This document shows positions 33,602 through 41,231 of a stretch of 64,000 bases of DNA, piece after piece. Position 1 is the stretch's first letter, and each line of letters opens with the position of its first letter. Where the stretch lies: the NCBI GenBank assembly GCA_963721645.1, contig CAVRJK010000002.1:1798001-1862000 (forward strand), in the 5' to 3' direction. The notes under the pieces are model-generated. The model did no database searches and was not told the origin of the DNA. It saw nothing but the letters and a program-made list of their open reading frames with translations. This stretch comes from JALZKA01 sp963721645. Its GTDB lineage: Bacteria > Actinomycetota > Thermoleophilia > Solirubrobacterales > 70-9. A program made the translations under genes and the position numbers.

Positions 33602-34104
33602 TGGAAGCCGGATCGCCACCACCCGAGCCGCAGGTAAAGACGCCCCAGGAGGCGGCGGCGTCCCCCGACCCCGTCGAGAAGCTCGACGGGGTCCACGCGT
33701 GGGTCGCGCAACTCGACCGCAAGCTTCAGACCCGCTTCTACGCGCTCGGCGCCGCCACCGTGTTGGCGCTGGCGGCCGGCATCGTCGCCGTGGTGCTGGC
33801 ACTGGGACTCCAAGACGACTCCGCCACGAAGGGTGAGCTCGCCGAGCTTCGCGATCAGGTTGACAACGCCACGAAGTCGGCTTCGAACGCCGCCCAGGAC
33901 GACGTCGCAGACCTCGAAGACCGCCTGTCGGAGATCGAAGCGCAGATCGAGGGGGTTCAGTCCGGCCAGAGCTCGGCCAGCAAGGAGCTCTCGGTGGTTC
34001 AGGACGACATCGCAGACCTGCGCGACCAGCTCGACTCTGTCGAGCAGGCCCAGGATGACGCGGCTGCCTCGGCCGACGAGGACGCCGAAAACGACTCGCC
34101 CTAG
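33601..34104 (+). CDS. Membrane-anchored coiled-coil protein
   Basis: A 167-residue protein with one membrane helix (about 48-70: ALGAATVLALAAGIVAVVLAL) and a long coiled coil outside (about 75-150) with heptads such as LAELRDQVDNA and VADLEDRLSEIEAQIEG. The N-terminal 47 residues are cytoplasmic and Pro-rich. Overlaps the rhodanese stop by one base (TGATG). I do not recognise a family. Confidence 0.65.
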   Translation: MEAGSPPPEPQVKTPQEAAASPDPVEKLDGVHAWVAQLDRKLQTRFYALGAATVLALAAGIVAVVLALGLQDDSATKGELAELRDQVDNATKSASNAAQDDVADLEDRLSEIEAQIEGVQSGQSSASKELSVVQDDIADLRDQLDSVEQAQDDAAASADEDAENDSP

Positions 34105-34118
34105 GCGCCCTGCCTAGG
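34100..34118. terminator. Hairpin across the convergent stops of 33601-34104 and 34114-34998
   Basis: CCTAGGC and GCCTAGG pair around GCCCT; each arm contains one of the two convergent TAG stop codons. Seven base pairs, no U-tract, so termination is only possible. Confidence 0.4.
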
Positions 34119-34998
34119 CACGCATCCTGCCGCCCTTCGAAGGCCGTTTGGCCGTCGCCTTCGCCGGGTCGACCTCGCCTCCGGATTGAAGATCGAGCTC
34201 CAGTTCGTCGATTGCGTCTCGAAGGGCCGTGAGGCGGTCCGAGACGGTGACGAGGTCTCCATCGCCCTGTTCGAAGCGCTCTAACCGGTCCGCACGCTCC
34301 TCCTCGCGCTCGACCTGGTGGACCTGCTCGACCGAATTGATGATGATCGCGATGAGAATGTTGATGACCAGGAAGGAAGCCAAAAGGACGTAGGAGACGA
34401 AGAAGATCCACGACTGCGGGTGGATAGCCATCCCTGCCTCCAAGAGCGTCGGCCAGTTCTCGAGGGTCAGCATCGTGAAGGTCGAAAGAAGGGCCTGGCC
34501 GATGTCGCCCCAGTTATCGGAATCCTGCTCATGGAAGAGGATCCAACCCACCATGCCGTAGACGTACATCAGCATCAGCGTCAGGAGCGCGAGGCTGAGG
34601 ATCGGCGGGATCGAGCGCACGAGCGCGCGGATGAGGACGCGTAGATCGGGCAGCACGGTGACGACCCGCACGACGCGCAGGAGGCGCACTATCCGCAGGA
34701 GCGTCGCGTTCTCACGGATGCCCGGCGCAAACGCCATCCCGATCACGATGAAGTCGAACACGTTCCAGCCGTCCTGGAAAAAGTCCTGAGGCCGCGACCC
34801 GAATGCCGCGATGCGGATAATCAACTCGACGACGAAGATCCCCAGGAAGATGTCGTCGAGCGTCGTCAGAGCCGACGCAAGGTTTGACGACAGGTCGTAG
34901 GTCTGGATGCCGAGGGTGACGGCGTTGAGGACGATCACGACCAGAATGAACCCCTGGAAGAGACCCGAGTCCGCGACTCGCTTGCACGCGTGCGCCAT
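34114..34998 (-). CDS. Voltage-gated cation channel, Nav (NaChBac)-like
   Basis: A 294-residue six-helix channel. S4 has arginines at 102, 105, 108 and 111 in the LLRIVRLLRVVRVV region, spaced by three as in voltage sensors. The pore carries the filter TLENWPT at 178-184 where NaChBac has TLESWAS, so selectivity may differ. S6 is VLLASFLVINILIAIIINSV. The C-terminus (about 225-275) is acidic and coiled-coil-like, as in NavBac tetramer bundles. It works as a homotetramer in the family. Confidence 0.88.
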   Translation of the reverse strand: MAHACKRVADSGLFQGFILVVIVLNAVTLGIQTYDLSSNLASALTTLDDIFLGIFVVELIIRIAAFGSRPQDFFQDGWNVFDFIVIGMAFAPGIRENATLLRIVRLLRVVRVVTVLPDLRVLIRALVRSIPPILSLALLTLMLMYVYGMVGWILFHEQDSDNWGDIGQALLSTFTMLTLENWPTLLEAGMAIHPQSWIFFVSYVLLASFLVINILIAIIINSVEQVHQVEREEERADRLERFEQGDGDLVTVSDRLTALRDAIDELELDLQSGGEVDPAKATAKRPSKGGRMRA

Positions 34999-35127
34999 CA
35001 GGCGGGCAATATGCCACGGCGAGCGGGTTAGAGGGTTTGTGACTATTCACACCACTTGTGCGTGAAGGCGTCCGACGGCCCCCTTACGTTCGCGTGCAAG
35101 TCCGAGTCTCCTGAAAGGAGAGGCTTT

Positions 35128-35274
35128 ATGCCTGAGGGTTATTGCGTGAAGGAACGCAAGAAGGTCGAGATCAAGGACGCAACGCAGATCACCATGAAGA
35201 ACGGTCGTCCCGCGATTCAGGGCACGTGCCCTGACTGCGGCACGAAGATCTTCAAGATCGGCAAGATGGAGTAG
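35128..35274 (+). CDS. DUF5679-like small zinc-ribbon protein
   Basis: A 48-residue protein reading MPEGYCVKERKKVEI, TMKNGRPAIQGTC and PDCGTKIFKIG, matching DUF5679. The C-terminal CPDC is intact, while the N-terminal pair is CVKE, with Glu at the position of the second Cys in many relatives. An AAAGGAG site lies 8 nt before the ATG. The family has been found in many bacteria with no settled function. Followed by a terminator hairpin (35287-35304). Confidence 0.8.
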   Translation: MPEGYCVKERKKVEIKDATQITMKNGRPAIQGTCPDCGTKIFKIGKME

Positions 35275-35286
35275 AGAGGAGGGGGC

Positions 35287-35304
35287 GGCGCCCTTCCGGG
35301 CGCC
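35287..35304 (+). terminator. Hairpin between the DUF5679 gene and the GGDEF/HD-GYP gene
   Basis: GGCGCCC and GGGCGCC pair around TTCC, with extra pairing possible outside (GGAG with CTCC-like bases). It lies 12 bp after the DUF5679 stop and 5 bp before the convergent gene's stop, so it may serve both. Confidence 0.6.
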
Positions 35305-35309
35305 TCCGC

Positions 35310-36500
35310 TCAAACTGCTTCGAGGCCGGCTTGACGGCGACCTACGAGGTAGCCGACCAGCGCCTGGATCACCTCAGGGTCGAACTGACTGCCGGCGTTC
35401 GACGTCAGCTCTGACATCGCGTCGTGGTGCGACATCGCCTGTCGATAGGGGCGATCGGAGACCATCGCGTGGTAGGCGTCGCAAGCGAGGATGATCCGGG
35501 CGGGCAACGGGATCGCCTCGGCGACCAGACCGTCCGGGTAGCCGCCGCCGTCCCAGCGCTCGTGCTCGTGGCGGACGACCCTCGCGATATTGCCCATGCC
35601 TGGGATCGCGCGCATGATGCGCTCGCCGATCACCGGGTGTTGGCGCATGATCTCCCATTCGCGGGCATCGAGGGGACCATTCTTGTGAAGGATTTCGTCG
35701 GGGATTCCGACCTTGCCGATGTCGTGGAGGAGCGCGGCCGTGCGGACGTCCTTGATGTCGTCCTCGTCCATGCCCATCGCCTGGGCGACCCGTTCGGTGA
35801 GGTCGACTACCGACTCGGAGTGCTCACCGGTGTACTGATCGCGCTCCTCGAGCGCCTGCGCCAGCGCGGCGACAACCTCGACGTTGGTGCCGACGGTCGC
35901 GGCCACCTGGCCGGGCTCACCCTCGGATCCGTCAGATGTATGTACCCGGCCGCCGCCGTCGACGCGGGCACCTTCCAGTGCCATCGCTGCCTGGGCAAGG
36001 AGGGAGTCGGCGGTCTGTCCATGGCGGAGCCCGGCGATACCGACCGAGGCCGACAGACCCCGTTGATCGCCGACCTCGACTTCCTCGAGAGCGACGAGGA
36101 TGCGCTCCAGCACGATCTGCGCTTCGCCCAATGGCGTCTCGGACAGGAGCATCACGAACTCGTCGGCACCGGCGCGGCAGGTGAGGTCGAGCGCGCGCGT
36201 GCGGCCCGCGAGGAGCTCGCCGACCGCGGCCAGGACCTTGTCCCCCGTCGCGTAGCCACGCTTCATGTTGAGGTAGCGGAAGCGGTCGATGTCGAGAATC
36301 GCGACTGTCAGCGGCCGGCCGTATCGCTGGGCGCGCTCGACGTCCAGCTCCAGTTGCGCGCGGAAGGCCGGCAGTGTCATCAGGCTGGAGATCAGGGCAT
36401 CACGGCCGGAAACGCGTCCGAGCTGCGACTCGAGCTCGGCGATCCGGGCGCGAGCTACCTGGAGCTCCGAGCCATTTGAATCTCTATCCCTGGAAAGCAT
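35310..36500 (-). CDS. GGDEF plus HD-GYP signalling protein
   Basis: A 396-residue cytoplasmic protein. A short coiled coil (about 10-30) precedes a diguanylate cyclase-like domain (about 45-170) whose motif is AGADEF (110-115) instead of GGDEF, so synthesis activity is uncertain. An HD-GYP domain follows (about 205-385): LLHDIGKVGIPDEIL with HD at 259-260, QHPVIGERI, and HEHERWDGGGYPDGL at 311-325, all intact, predicting hydrolysis of c-di-GMP or a related cyclic dinucleotide. No membrane segment or receiver domain is visible. Confidence 0.88.
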   Translation of the reverse strand: MLSRDRDSNGSELQVARARIAELESQLGRVSGRDALISSLMTLPAFRAQLELDVERAQRYGRPLTVAILDIDRFRYLNMKRGYATGDKVLAAVGELLAGRTRALDLTCRAGADEFVMLLSETPLGEAQIVLERILVALEEVEVGDQRGLSASVGIAGLRHGQTADSLLAQAAMALEGARVDGGGRVHTSDGSEGEPGQVAATVGTNVEVVAALAQALEERDQYTGEHSESVVDLTERVAQAMGMDEDDIKDVRTAALLHDIGKVGIPDEILHKNGPLDAREWEIMRQHPVIGERIMRAIPGMGNIARVVRHEHERWDGGGYPDGLVAEAIPLPARIILACDAYHAMVSDRPYRQAMSHHDAMSELTSNAGSQFDPEVIQALVGYLVGRRQAGLEAV

Positions 36501-36666
36501 CAGGAATGGAATCGGCAGCGAACCCGCTGTGCTTGAACTGCGGGAGCTAAGACTTTCGTCCAGTCCGATTCGAATGGCTCAAGGTTCTCGGCGCCCGGCG
36601 CGAGCGGTTGGGCGTACCGATCGATGGAAACGGTGGCACAATGGACACTCACCCCCGGCACCATCT

Positions 36667-37074
36667 ATGTCTTCCTCTCAAAAGCCACTCGAACTGATCC
36701 TCGCACGAAATCTCCTGACGAGTATCTCGACGGCCTCGTTCCTGGTCGACGGCGCCGGGACCATGATCTTCTACAACGAGGCCGCAGCCGCTCTGCTCGG
36801 CCGCTCGTTCGAGGAAGCGGGTCAGATGACCGCCGAAGAGTGGACCACGACCTTCGGCCCCCTCGCAAATGGTGAGGAGCCCGTCGAGCTGGACGAGATC
36901 TCGCTGACCCAGGCGATCCAAGCCGGCGAGCCCGCCCACGGTTCGTTCTCCATCCGGACTGCACGCAGTAACAAGGAAGTCGTCGAGGCCGCGGCCTTTC
37001 CGCTGGTCACCGCGGATGAAGGCACCTCTGGGGCGATGGTCATGTTCTGGCCTCGCGGAGAGGAGGACGCGTGA
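36667..37074 (+). CDS. PAS-domain protein
   Basis: A 135-residue protein that is almost entirely one PAS-like domain: ASFLVDGAGTMIFYNEAAAALLGRSFEE near the start and AAFPLVTADEGTSGAMVMFW at the end. It lacks an output domain, so it would act through a partner. The ATG at 36667 is preferred; upstream in-frame reading enters a region antisense to the GGDEF/HD-GYP gene. It overlaps the next gene by GTGA, suggesting joint function. Confidence 0.75.
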   Translation: MSSSQKPLELILARNLLTSISTASFLVDGAGTMIFYNEAAAALLGRSFEEAGQMTAEEWTTTFGPLANGEEPVELDEISLTQAIQAGEPAHGSFSIRTARSNKEVVEAAAFPLVTADEGTSGAMVMFWPRGEEDA

Positions 37075-38003
37075 AGATCAAGGTCTGGGGCGCAAGGGGT
37101 TCCGTGCCCGCTCCGGGCCCGGACATGAATCGCTTCGGCGGGAACACCTCGTGCGTGCAGCTCACTTTCCGAGACGGAAGTCAGCTGATCCTTGACGCCG
37201 GGACGGGAATCCGGACTCTCGGACTGGAACTCGCCGACGCATCGCAGGTCGGGATCATCCTCACCCATCTTCACCTCGACCACATTCAGGGCCTCATGTT
37301 CTTTCCGCCCTGCTTTCGCTCCGATGCGGAGATCACCATCTGGGGCCCGTCCTCGCCCGAGACGTCGCTCGAGAACCGCATCGCTCGCTACATCTCTGCA
37401 CCACTCTCACCGGTCGAAGTTCGTGAACTCCCATGCTCGGTTGCCTTCAAGGAGGCACCCGCTTCAGAATGGAAAATCGGCGACGTCGAGATCCGAGCCG
37501 AGGCCGTCACCCATCGAGGCCCGACGCTCGGGTATCGGATCACCGACGGCGATACCACCCTTTGTTACATCCCCGACCACGAGCCGGCCCTCGGCGCGCC
37601 TCTGGAGAGTCTCGGTAACGAGTGGATCTCCGGCTATGACCTGGCCAAGGACGCCGACCTGCTGATCCATGACTGCCAGTACACGGACACGGAGTACCCC
37701 GAGCACGTCGGTTGGGGTCATTCGGGCATGGAGGACACACTGACCTTCGCCCACCGTGTCAATGCAAAGCAGGTGGTCCTCTTCCACCACGATCCCCTGC
37801 ATACGGACGTGATGCTTGAGCGGATGGAGGCCCAGGCACGCAAGCGCTGGGTCGAGCTCGGCCACGCACGAAAGACGATCGAGCTGGCCCGTGAAGGCAC
37901 CGAGATCGATGTGGATGGGACTGGACCGCTTGTCCAAGCGGTCCCCGGCGCTTCCTCGACGGCCGGTACAAGCGCCGCCGCAGAACTTTCGACACCGGGA
38001 TAG
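37071..38003 (+). CDS. MBL-fold metallo-hydrolase
   Basis: A 310-residue protein of the metallo-beta-lactamase fold. The metal motif is in LTHLHLDHIQGL (HxHxDH), with GARGSVPAPGP and RFGGNTSCVQL near the N-terminus, and later IHDCQYTD and GWGHSGMEDTL. This type resembles phosphodiesterase-like RNase Z/PhnP relatives. The substrate is unknown. Coupled to the PAS gene by GTGA (37071-37074), so PAS sensing may control it. Confidence 0.87.
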   Translation: MKIKVWGARGSVPAPGPDMNRFGGNTSCVQLTFRDGSQLILDAGTGIRTLGLELADASQVGIILTHLHLDHIQGLMFFPPCFRSDAEITIWGPSSPETSLENRIARYISAPLSPVEVRELPCSVAFKEAPASEWKIGDVEIRAEAVTHRGPTLGYRITDGDTTLCYIPDHEPALGAPLESLGNEWISGYDLAKDADLLIHDCQYTDTEYPEHVGWGHSGMEDTLTFAHRVNAKQVVLFHHDPLHTDVMLERMEAQARKRWVELGHARKTIELAREGTEIDVDGTGPLVQAVPGASSTAGTSAAAELSTPG

Positions 38004-38096
38004 GCGAAGTCCACCTTTCCGGTCCTACCGTGGCTCGCCAATAAGCGAACTACAACGGCCATGCCCCCGCGTCGGGCTCGGCTAGGAGGGAATCAC

Positions 38097-39581
38097 ATGA
38101 AAAAGAGGCTCAGCCTCAGCGCCTTGGTTGCGCTCGGGGCATCCCTGGTTCTGCCGGGGCTTGCCTTGGCGCAGGGCCAGGGCGTAAACCAAGTGAAGGG
38201 CGAGCTGGACATCACATGGGTGATGATCGGCTGCGTCCTCGTCTTGCTGATGCAGGCTGGCTTCCTGCTCCTCGAGATCGGCTTCTCACGGCAAAAGAAC
38301 GTGGGTGCCGGTGTCGCGAAGATCCTCGTCAACCTCTCGATCGGAACGCTCGCTTGGTGGGCGGTCGGATTCGGGCTCTCGTCTCTGACGGGCAACAGTG
38401 TGTTCGGCACCGACGGGTTCTTCTTCCATACGGGTCAGACGATCGGCGAGGGCGCTGACGCCCTGGTTGTAGGCGGTGCGGATTCAGCCCTGATGTTGTT
38501 CGGGATGCTGTTTTGCGTTGTCTCGCTGGCGATTGTGTGGGGCACGACACTCGAGCGAATCAGATTCGCGGCGTACGTCATCTATGCGACCGTGTTTGCG
38601 GCAGTCATCTACCCACTCGTCGCACACGCTGTGTACGGCGGTGGATTCCTGTCCGACATCGGTGGCAAGCAGGTGATGGACTTCGCCGGCTCGTCGGTAG
38701 TCCACCTCACCGGTGCAGTCGGAGGCCTTGCGGCCCTGCTGCTCCTCGGCGCCAGATCCGGCAAGTACGGCCCGGACGGCTCCCCGCGGGCGATCCCAGG
38801 GCACTCGATGCCGCTGGTCGGCCTCGGTGTGCTGCTCCTGTGGGTCGGCTGGTACGGATTCAACGCCGGTTCGACGTTCGGCACAACGGACAACTTCTTC
38901 GCCGAGGTGGCGTTGAACACGCAGCTCGCTGCGTCCGCCGGTGCAGTCGTCGCGCTCGGGGTGATCTACCTCAAGACGAAGTCGATCGATGTAGGCATGG
39001 CCGGAAACGGTGCGATCGCCGGACTGGTCGCGATCACGGCGCCTTCGGGCTACGTCGAGTTCTGGGCCGCGCCGATCATCGGAGCGGTCGCGGGCGTGGT
39101 CGTCGTGTACGGCGTCCTGTTCATCGAGAGGTATCTCGATGACCCGGTCGGCGCATTGAGCGCGCACGGCCTCGCCGGCATCTGGGGCACGCTCTCGGTC
39201 GGGCTGTTCGCCTCGCCGAGGCTCATCCTCGAGGGGACGACCTCCCCGGGCGTGTACTACGGAATCACCGACGGGAACCTCGGAGCCAGCATCGGCCAGC
39301 TCGGAGTCCAGGCGGTCGGAGTCGTGGCCACGTTCGTCTTCGTATTCGTTGCCTCCTACGCAGTGTTCGCGGCCATCAAGGCGACCATCGGCCTGAGGGT
39401 GACGGACGACGAGGAGCTGGCAGGCCTCGACATCTCGGAGCACGGGATGTACGGCTACCCCGAGGTATTCATCCCCCAGGAGGAATACCCGGCCGGCTCC
39501 ACGCCCACGCCGCATGTCGCAGGGACCCCGGTGGTCTCACGTGCGACCCCTGCGCCAACCGAGACCCCAGCGGCCTCATAA
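38097..39581 (+). CDS. amt: Ammonium transporter
   Basis: A 494-residue membrane protein with a cleavable-looking leader (MKKRLSLSALVALGASLVL). Eleven core helices are suggested; the twin histidines are in SSVVHLTGAVGGL and GALSAHGLAGIWGTL, and FLLLEIGFSRQKN is typical of Amt. It moves ammonium through the membrane and is regulated by PII, whose gene follows 15 bp downstream. An AGGAGGG lies 7 nt before the ATG. The C-terminal tail is long and Pro/Thr-rich. Confidence 0.95.
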   Translation: MKKRLSLSALVALGASLVLPGLALAQGQGVNQVKGELDITWVMIGCVLVLLMQAGFLLLEIGFSRQKNVGAGVAKILVNLSIGTLAWWAVGFGLSSLTGNSVFGTDGFFFHTGQTIGEGADALVVGGADSALMLFGMLFCVVSLAIVWGTTLERIRFAAYVIYATVFAAVIYPLVAHAVYGGGFLSDIGGKQVMDFAGSSVVHLTGAVGGLAALLLLGARSGKYGPDGSPRAIPGHSMPLVGLGVLLLWVGWYGFNAGSTFGTTDNFFAEVALNTQLAASAGAVVALGVIYLKTKSIDVGMAGNGAIAGLVAITAPSGYVEFWAAPIIGAVAGVVVVYGVLFIERYLDDPVGALSAHGLAGIWGTLSVGLFASPRLILEGTTSPGVYYGITDGNLGASIGQLGVQAVGVVATFVFVFVASYAVFAAIKATIGLRVTDDEELAGLDISEHGMYGYPEVFIPQEEYPAGSTPTPHVAGTPVVSRATPAPTETPAAS

Positions 39582-39596
39582 GGAGGGGGTGAACCA

Positions 39597-39965
39597 ATGA
39601 AGAAAATCGAAGCATTCATCCGGCACGAAGCGTTCGAGCCAATCAGGAGCGACCTCCTGGAGAAGGGATTTCCGTCCCTCTCGGTCGCAGAGGTCAAGGG
39701 CTCGGGGCGCCAGAAGGGCATCGTCGAGACCTACCGAGGGTCGACGCTCACGGTCAACATCCGGCCGAAGCTGAAGATCGAGGTGGTCATCGAAGACAAG
39801 GACAAGTCCGTTGTCGTCGAGACGATCCTGAAGCACGCACGAACCGGTGATGTAGGCGACGGCAAGATCTTCGTGATCCCCGTCGAGGAAGCAATCCGCA
39901 TCCGGACAGGCGAAGAGGGCGACGGAGTCCTCCAAGCCCATCCGGAGGCGGAGGTGGCCGCGTAA
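39597..39965 (+). CDS. glnK: PII-family nitrogen regulator with altered T-loop
   Basis: A 122-residue PII protein. SGRQKGIVETYRG and TGDVGDGKIFVIPVEEAIRIRTGEEG are the conserved T-loop base and B-loop. At position 51, where GlnK/GlnB carry the modified Tyr (AEYSV in Escherichia coli), this protein has Leu (STLTV), while Tyr46 is kept. So classical uridylylation or adenylylation at Tyr51 is impossible. Adjacent to amt, it presumably plugs the transporter in response to 2-oxoglutarate and ADP/ATP. Confidence 0.93.
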   Translation: MKKIEAFIRHEAFEPIRSDLLEKGFPSLSVAEVKGSGRQKGIVETYRGSTLTVNIRPKLKIEVVIEDKDKSVVVETILKHARTGDVGDGKIFVIPVEEAIRIRTGEEGDGVLQAHPEAEVAA

Positions 39966-39976
39966 AGCATGGGCCG

Positions 39977-40013
39977 AACGCCCCGGGCAAGAAAAGCCCG
40001 GGGCGTTCTTTCT
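39977..40013 (+). terminator. Rho-independent terminator after glnK
   Basis: A perfect 12-bp stem (AACGCCCCGGGC, loop AAGAAAA, GCCCGGGGCGTT) followed by CTTTCTTC. It ends the amt-glnK unit 12 bp after the stop, upstream of the PucR-type regulator. Confidence 0.93.
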
Positions 40014-40028
40014 TCGGGTCGATAGACG

Positions 40029-41204
40029 ATGCGCGACCTTCAGGCCCGAATGCTCGCCGCCCTCCTGGAGGGCGACGGGTTGGCGGGTGTCGCCGAGCTC
40101 GCCGCTCTCGAAGCGAGCGCGCCCGTGGCGATCATCATCTCGGCGCGCGGAATGGCCGCAGCCTCGGACGACTCGATCAACCTCGACTCGCTCGCCGAGC
40201 GGGTCGCCGCTCGTACGGGCGACGAGCCGCTCGCGGGCGTCGCTTGCGAAGTGCCGGTAATCGCCGGCGATGAGCGGATCGGAGCCGCGCTCGCGCTCGA
40301 AGCAGGCCGGAACGGGCTTCCTCACGTAGAGGTAGACCGCGAGCAGGTGCTGCGCGTGGCAGCGCTGGCATCGCTCACCGTCCTTGCCGTCACGGACGCC
40401 CGGGACGAAATGGCAGGCGAGCTTCGCGGCACCCTGCTCGAGGAACTCCGAGCCCGGACGATCGAAGGCGCTGAGTTGACCCGCCGCGCGGCTCGGATGG
40501 GCTGTGATCTATCGAACGGCGCCGTCGCATTGGTCGCCGAGGTGCCGAGCGCGCGGCCTCGCCATGCAGCCGCCCTTGTGACCGGCGAGCACCCTGGAGC
40601 GCTTGCCGAGGCTCTCGCGCCTCTGGGCCAGGCGGATCCGTCGCTTACCCGCATCTACGCCCTGCTGCCGGCGCGGATCGGCGAGGACCCAGCCGGCGAC
40701 ACGATGACTTCGGCGCGGCGCATCGCTGCCCGCCTTCGCTCGCTGGGACCCTCAGCCTTCTCATCATTCAGCGAAACACCGGCGGAGCTCACCCGCGCGA
40801 TCGCGGAAGCGGAACTGATGCTCGACGTCATCGGGCGTGACGAGCGGATGGCCGCTCAGCTCGGGAGTGGCGTGGGCGACGGTGTCTACCGCCTCCTCTT
40901 CCGGGCCATGGCATCAGACCCCGACGAGGTTCGCCGCTTCTATGCCGAGACGGTCGAGCCCCTGGTTCAGCACGACCGCGAGTACCGCACGGACCTCCTC
41001 GGCACGCTCGAGTCCTACCTGGGGAACGACTGCAACATGAACGCAACTGCGCGTGCCGTCTACGCCCATCGCCACACGGTGGCCCACCGCCTCGCCCGCA
41101 TCCGCGAGCTAAGCGGCCTGGATCCCGCGGCCGGCGAGGACCGGGAGCGCCTGGGCCTCGGCATCAAGGCCTTCAGGATCATCGAGCCAACCCTTCCCAA
41201 GTAG
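40029..41204 (+). CDS. PucR/CdaR-family transcriptional regulator
   Basis: A 391-residue regulator whose C-terminal helix-turn-helix (PucR C-terminal type) is LLGTLESYLGNDCNMNATARAV, then YAHRHTVAHRLARIREL, the hallmark of the family. The N-terminal part (about 1-140) is GAF-like (APVAIIISARGMA) and would sense a ligand. Targets are unknown; amt-glnK is upstream but ended by a strong terminator, so this gene is its own unit. Only 15 bp separate terminator and start, so the promoter overlaps the terminator region. Confidence 0.85.
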   Translation: MRDLQARMLAALLEGDGLAGVAELAALEASAPVAIIISARGMAAASDDSINLDSLAERVAARTGDEPLAGVACEVPVIAGDERIGAALALEAGRNGLPHVEVDREQVLRVAALASLTVLAVTDARDEMAGELRGTLLEELRARTIEGAELTRRAARMGCDLSNGAVALVAEVPSARPRHAAALVTGEHPGALAEALAPLGQADPSLTRIYALLPARIGEDPAGDTMTSARRIAARLRSLGPSAFSSFSETPAELTRAIAEAELMLDVIGRDERMAAQLGSGVGDGVYRLLFRAMASDPDEVRRFYAETVEPLVQHDREYRTDLLGTLESYLGNDCNMNATARAVYAHRHTVAHRLARIRELSGLDPAAGEDRERLGLGIKAFRIIEPTLPK

Positions 41205-41231
41205 CCGGCCCGGGTCCTCGCGGGGGAGTGA

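Noticed and set aside
34999..35127. Region before the DUF5679 gene considered as a tRNA
   Set aside because: No cloverleaf or T-loop GTTCGA can be placed.
38484..39515. A 343-residue minus-strand frame opposite amt
   Set aside because: Antisense to the conserved ammonium transporter, rich in Asp/Arg, no motifs.
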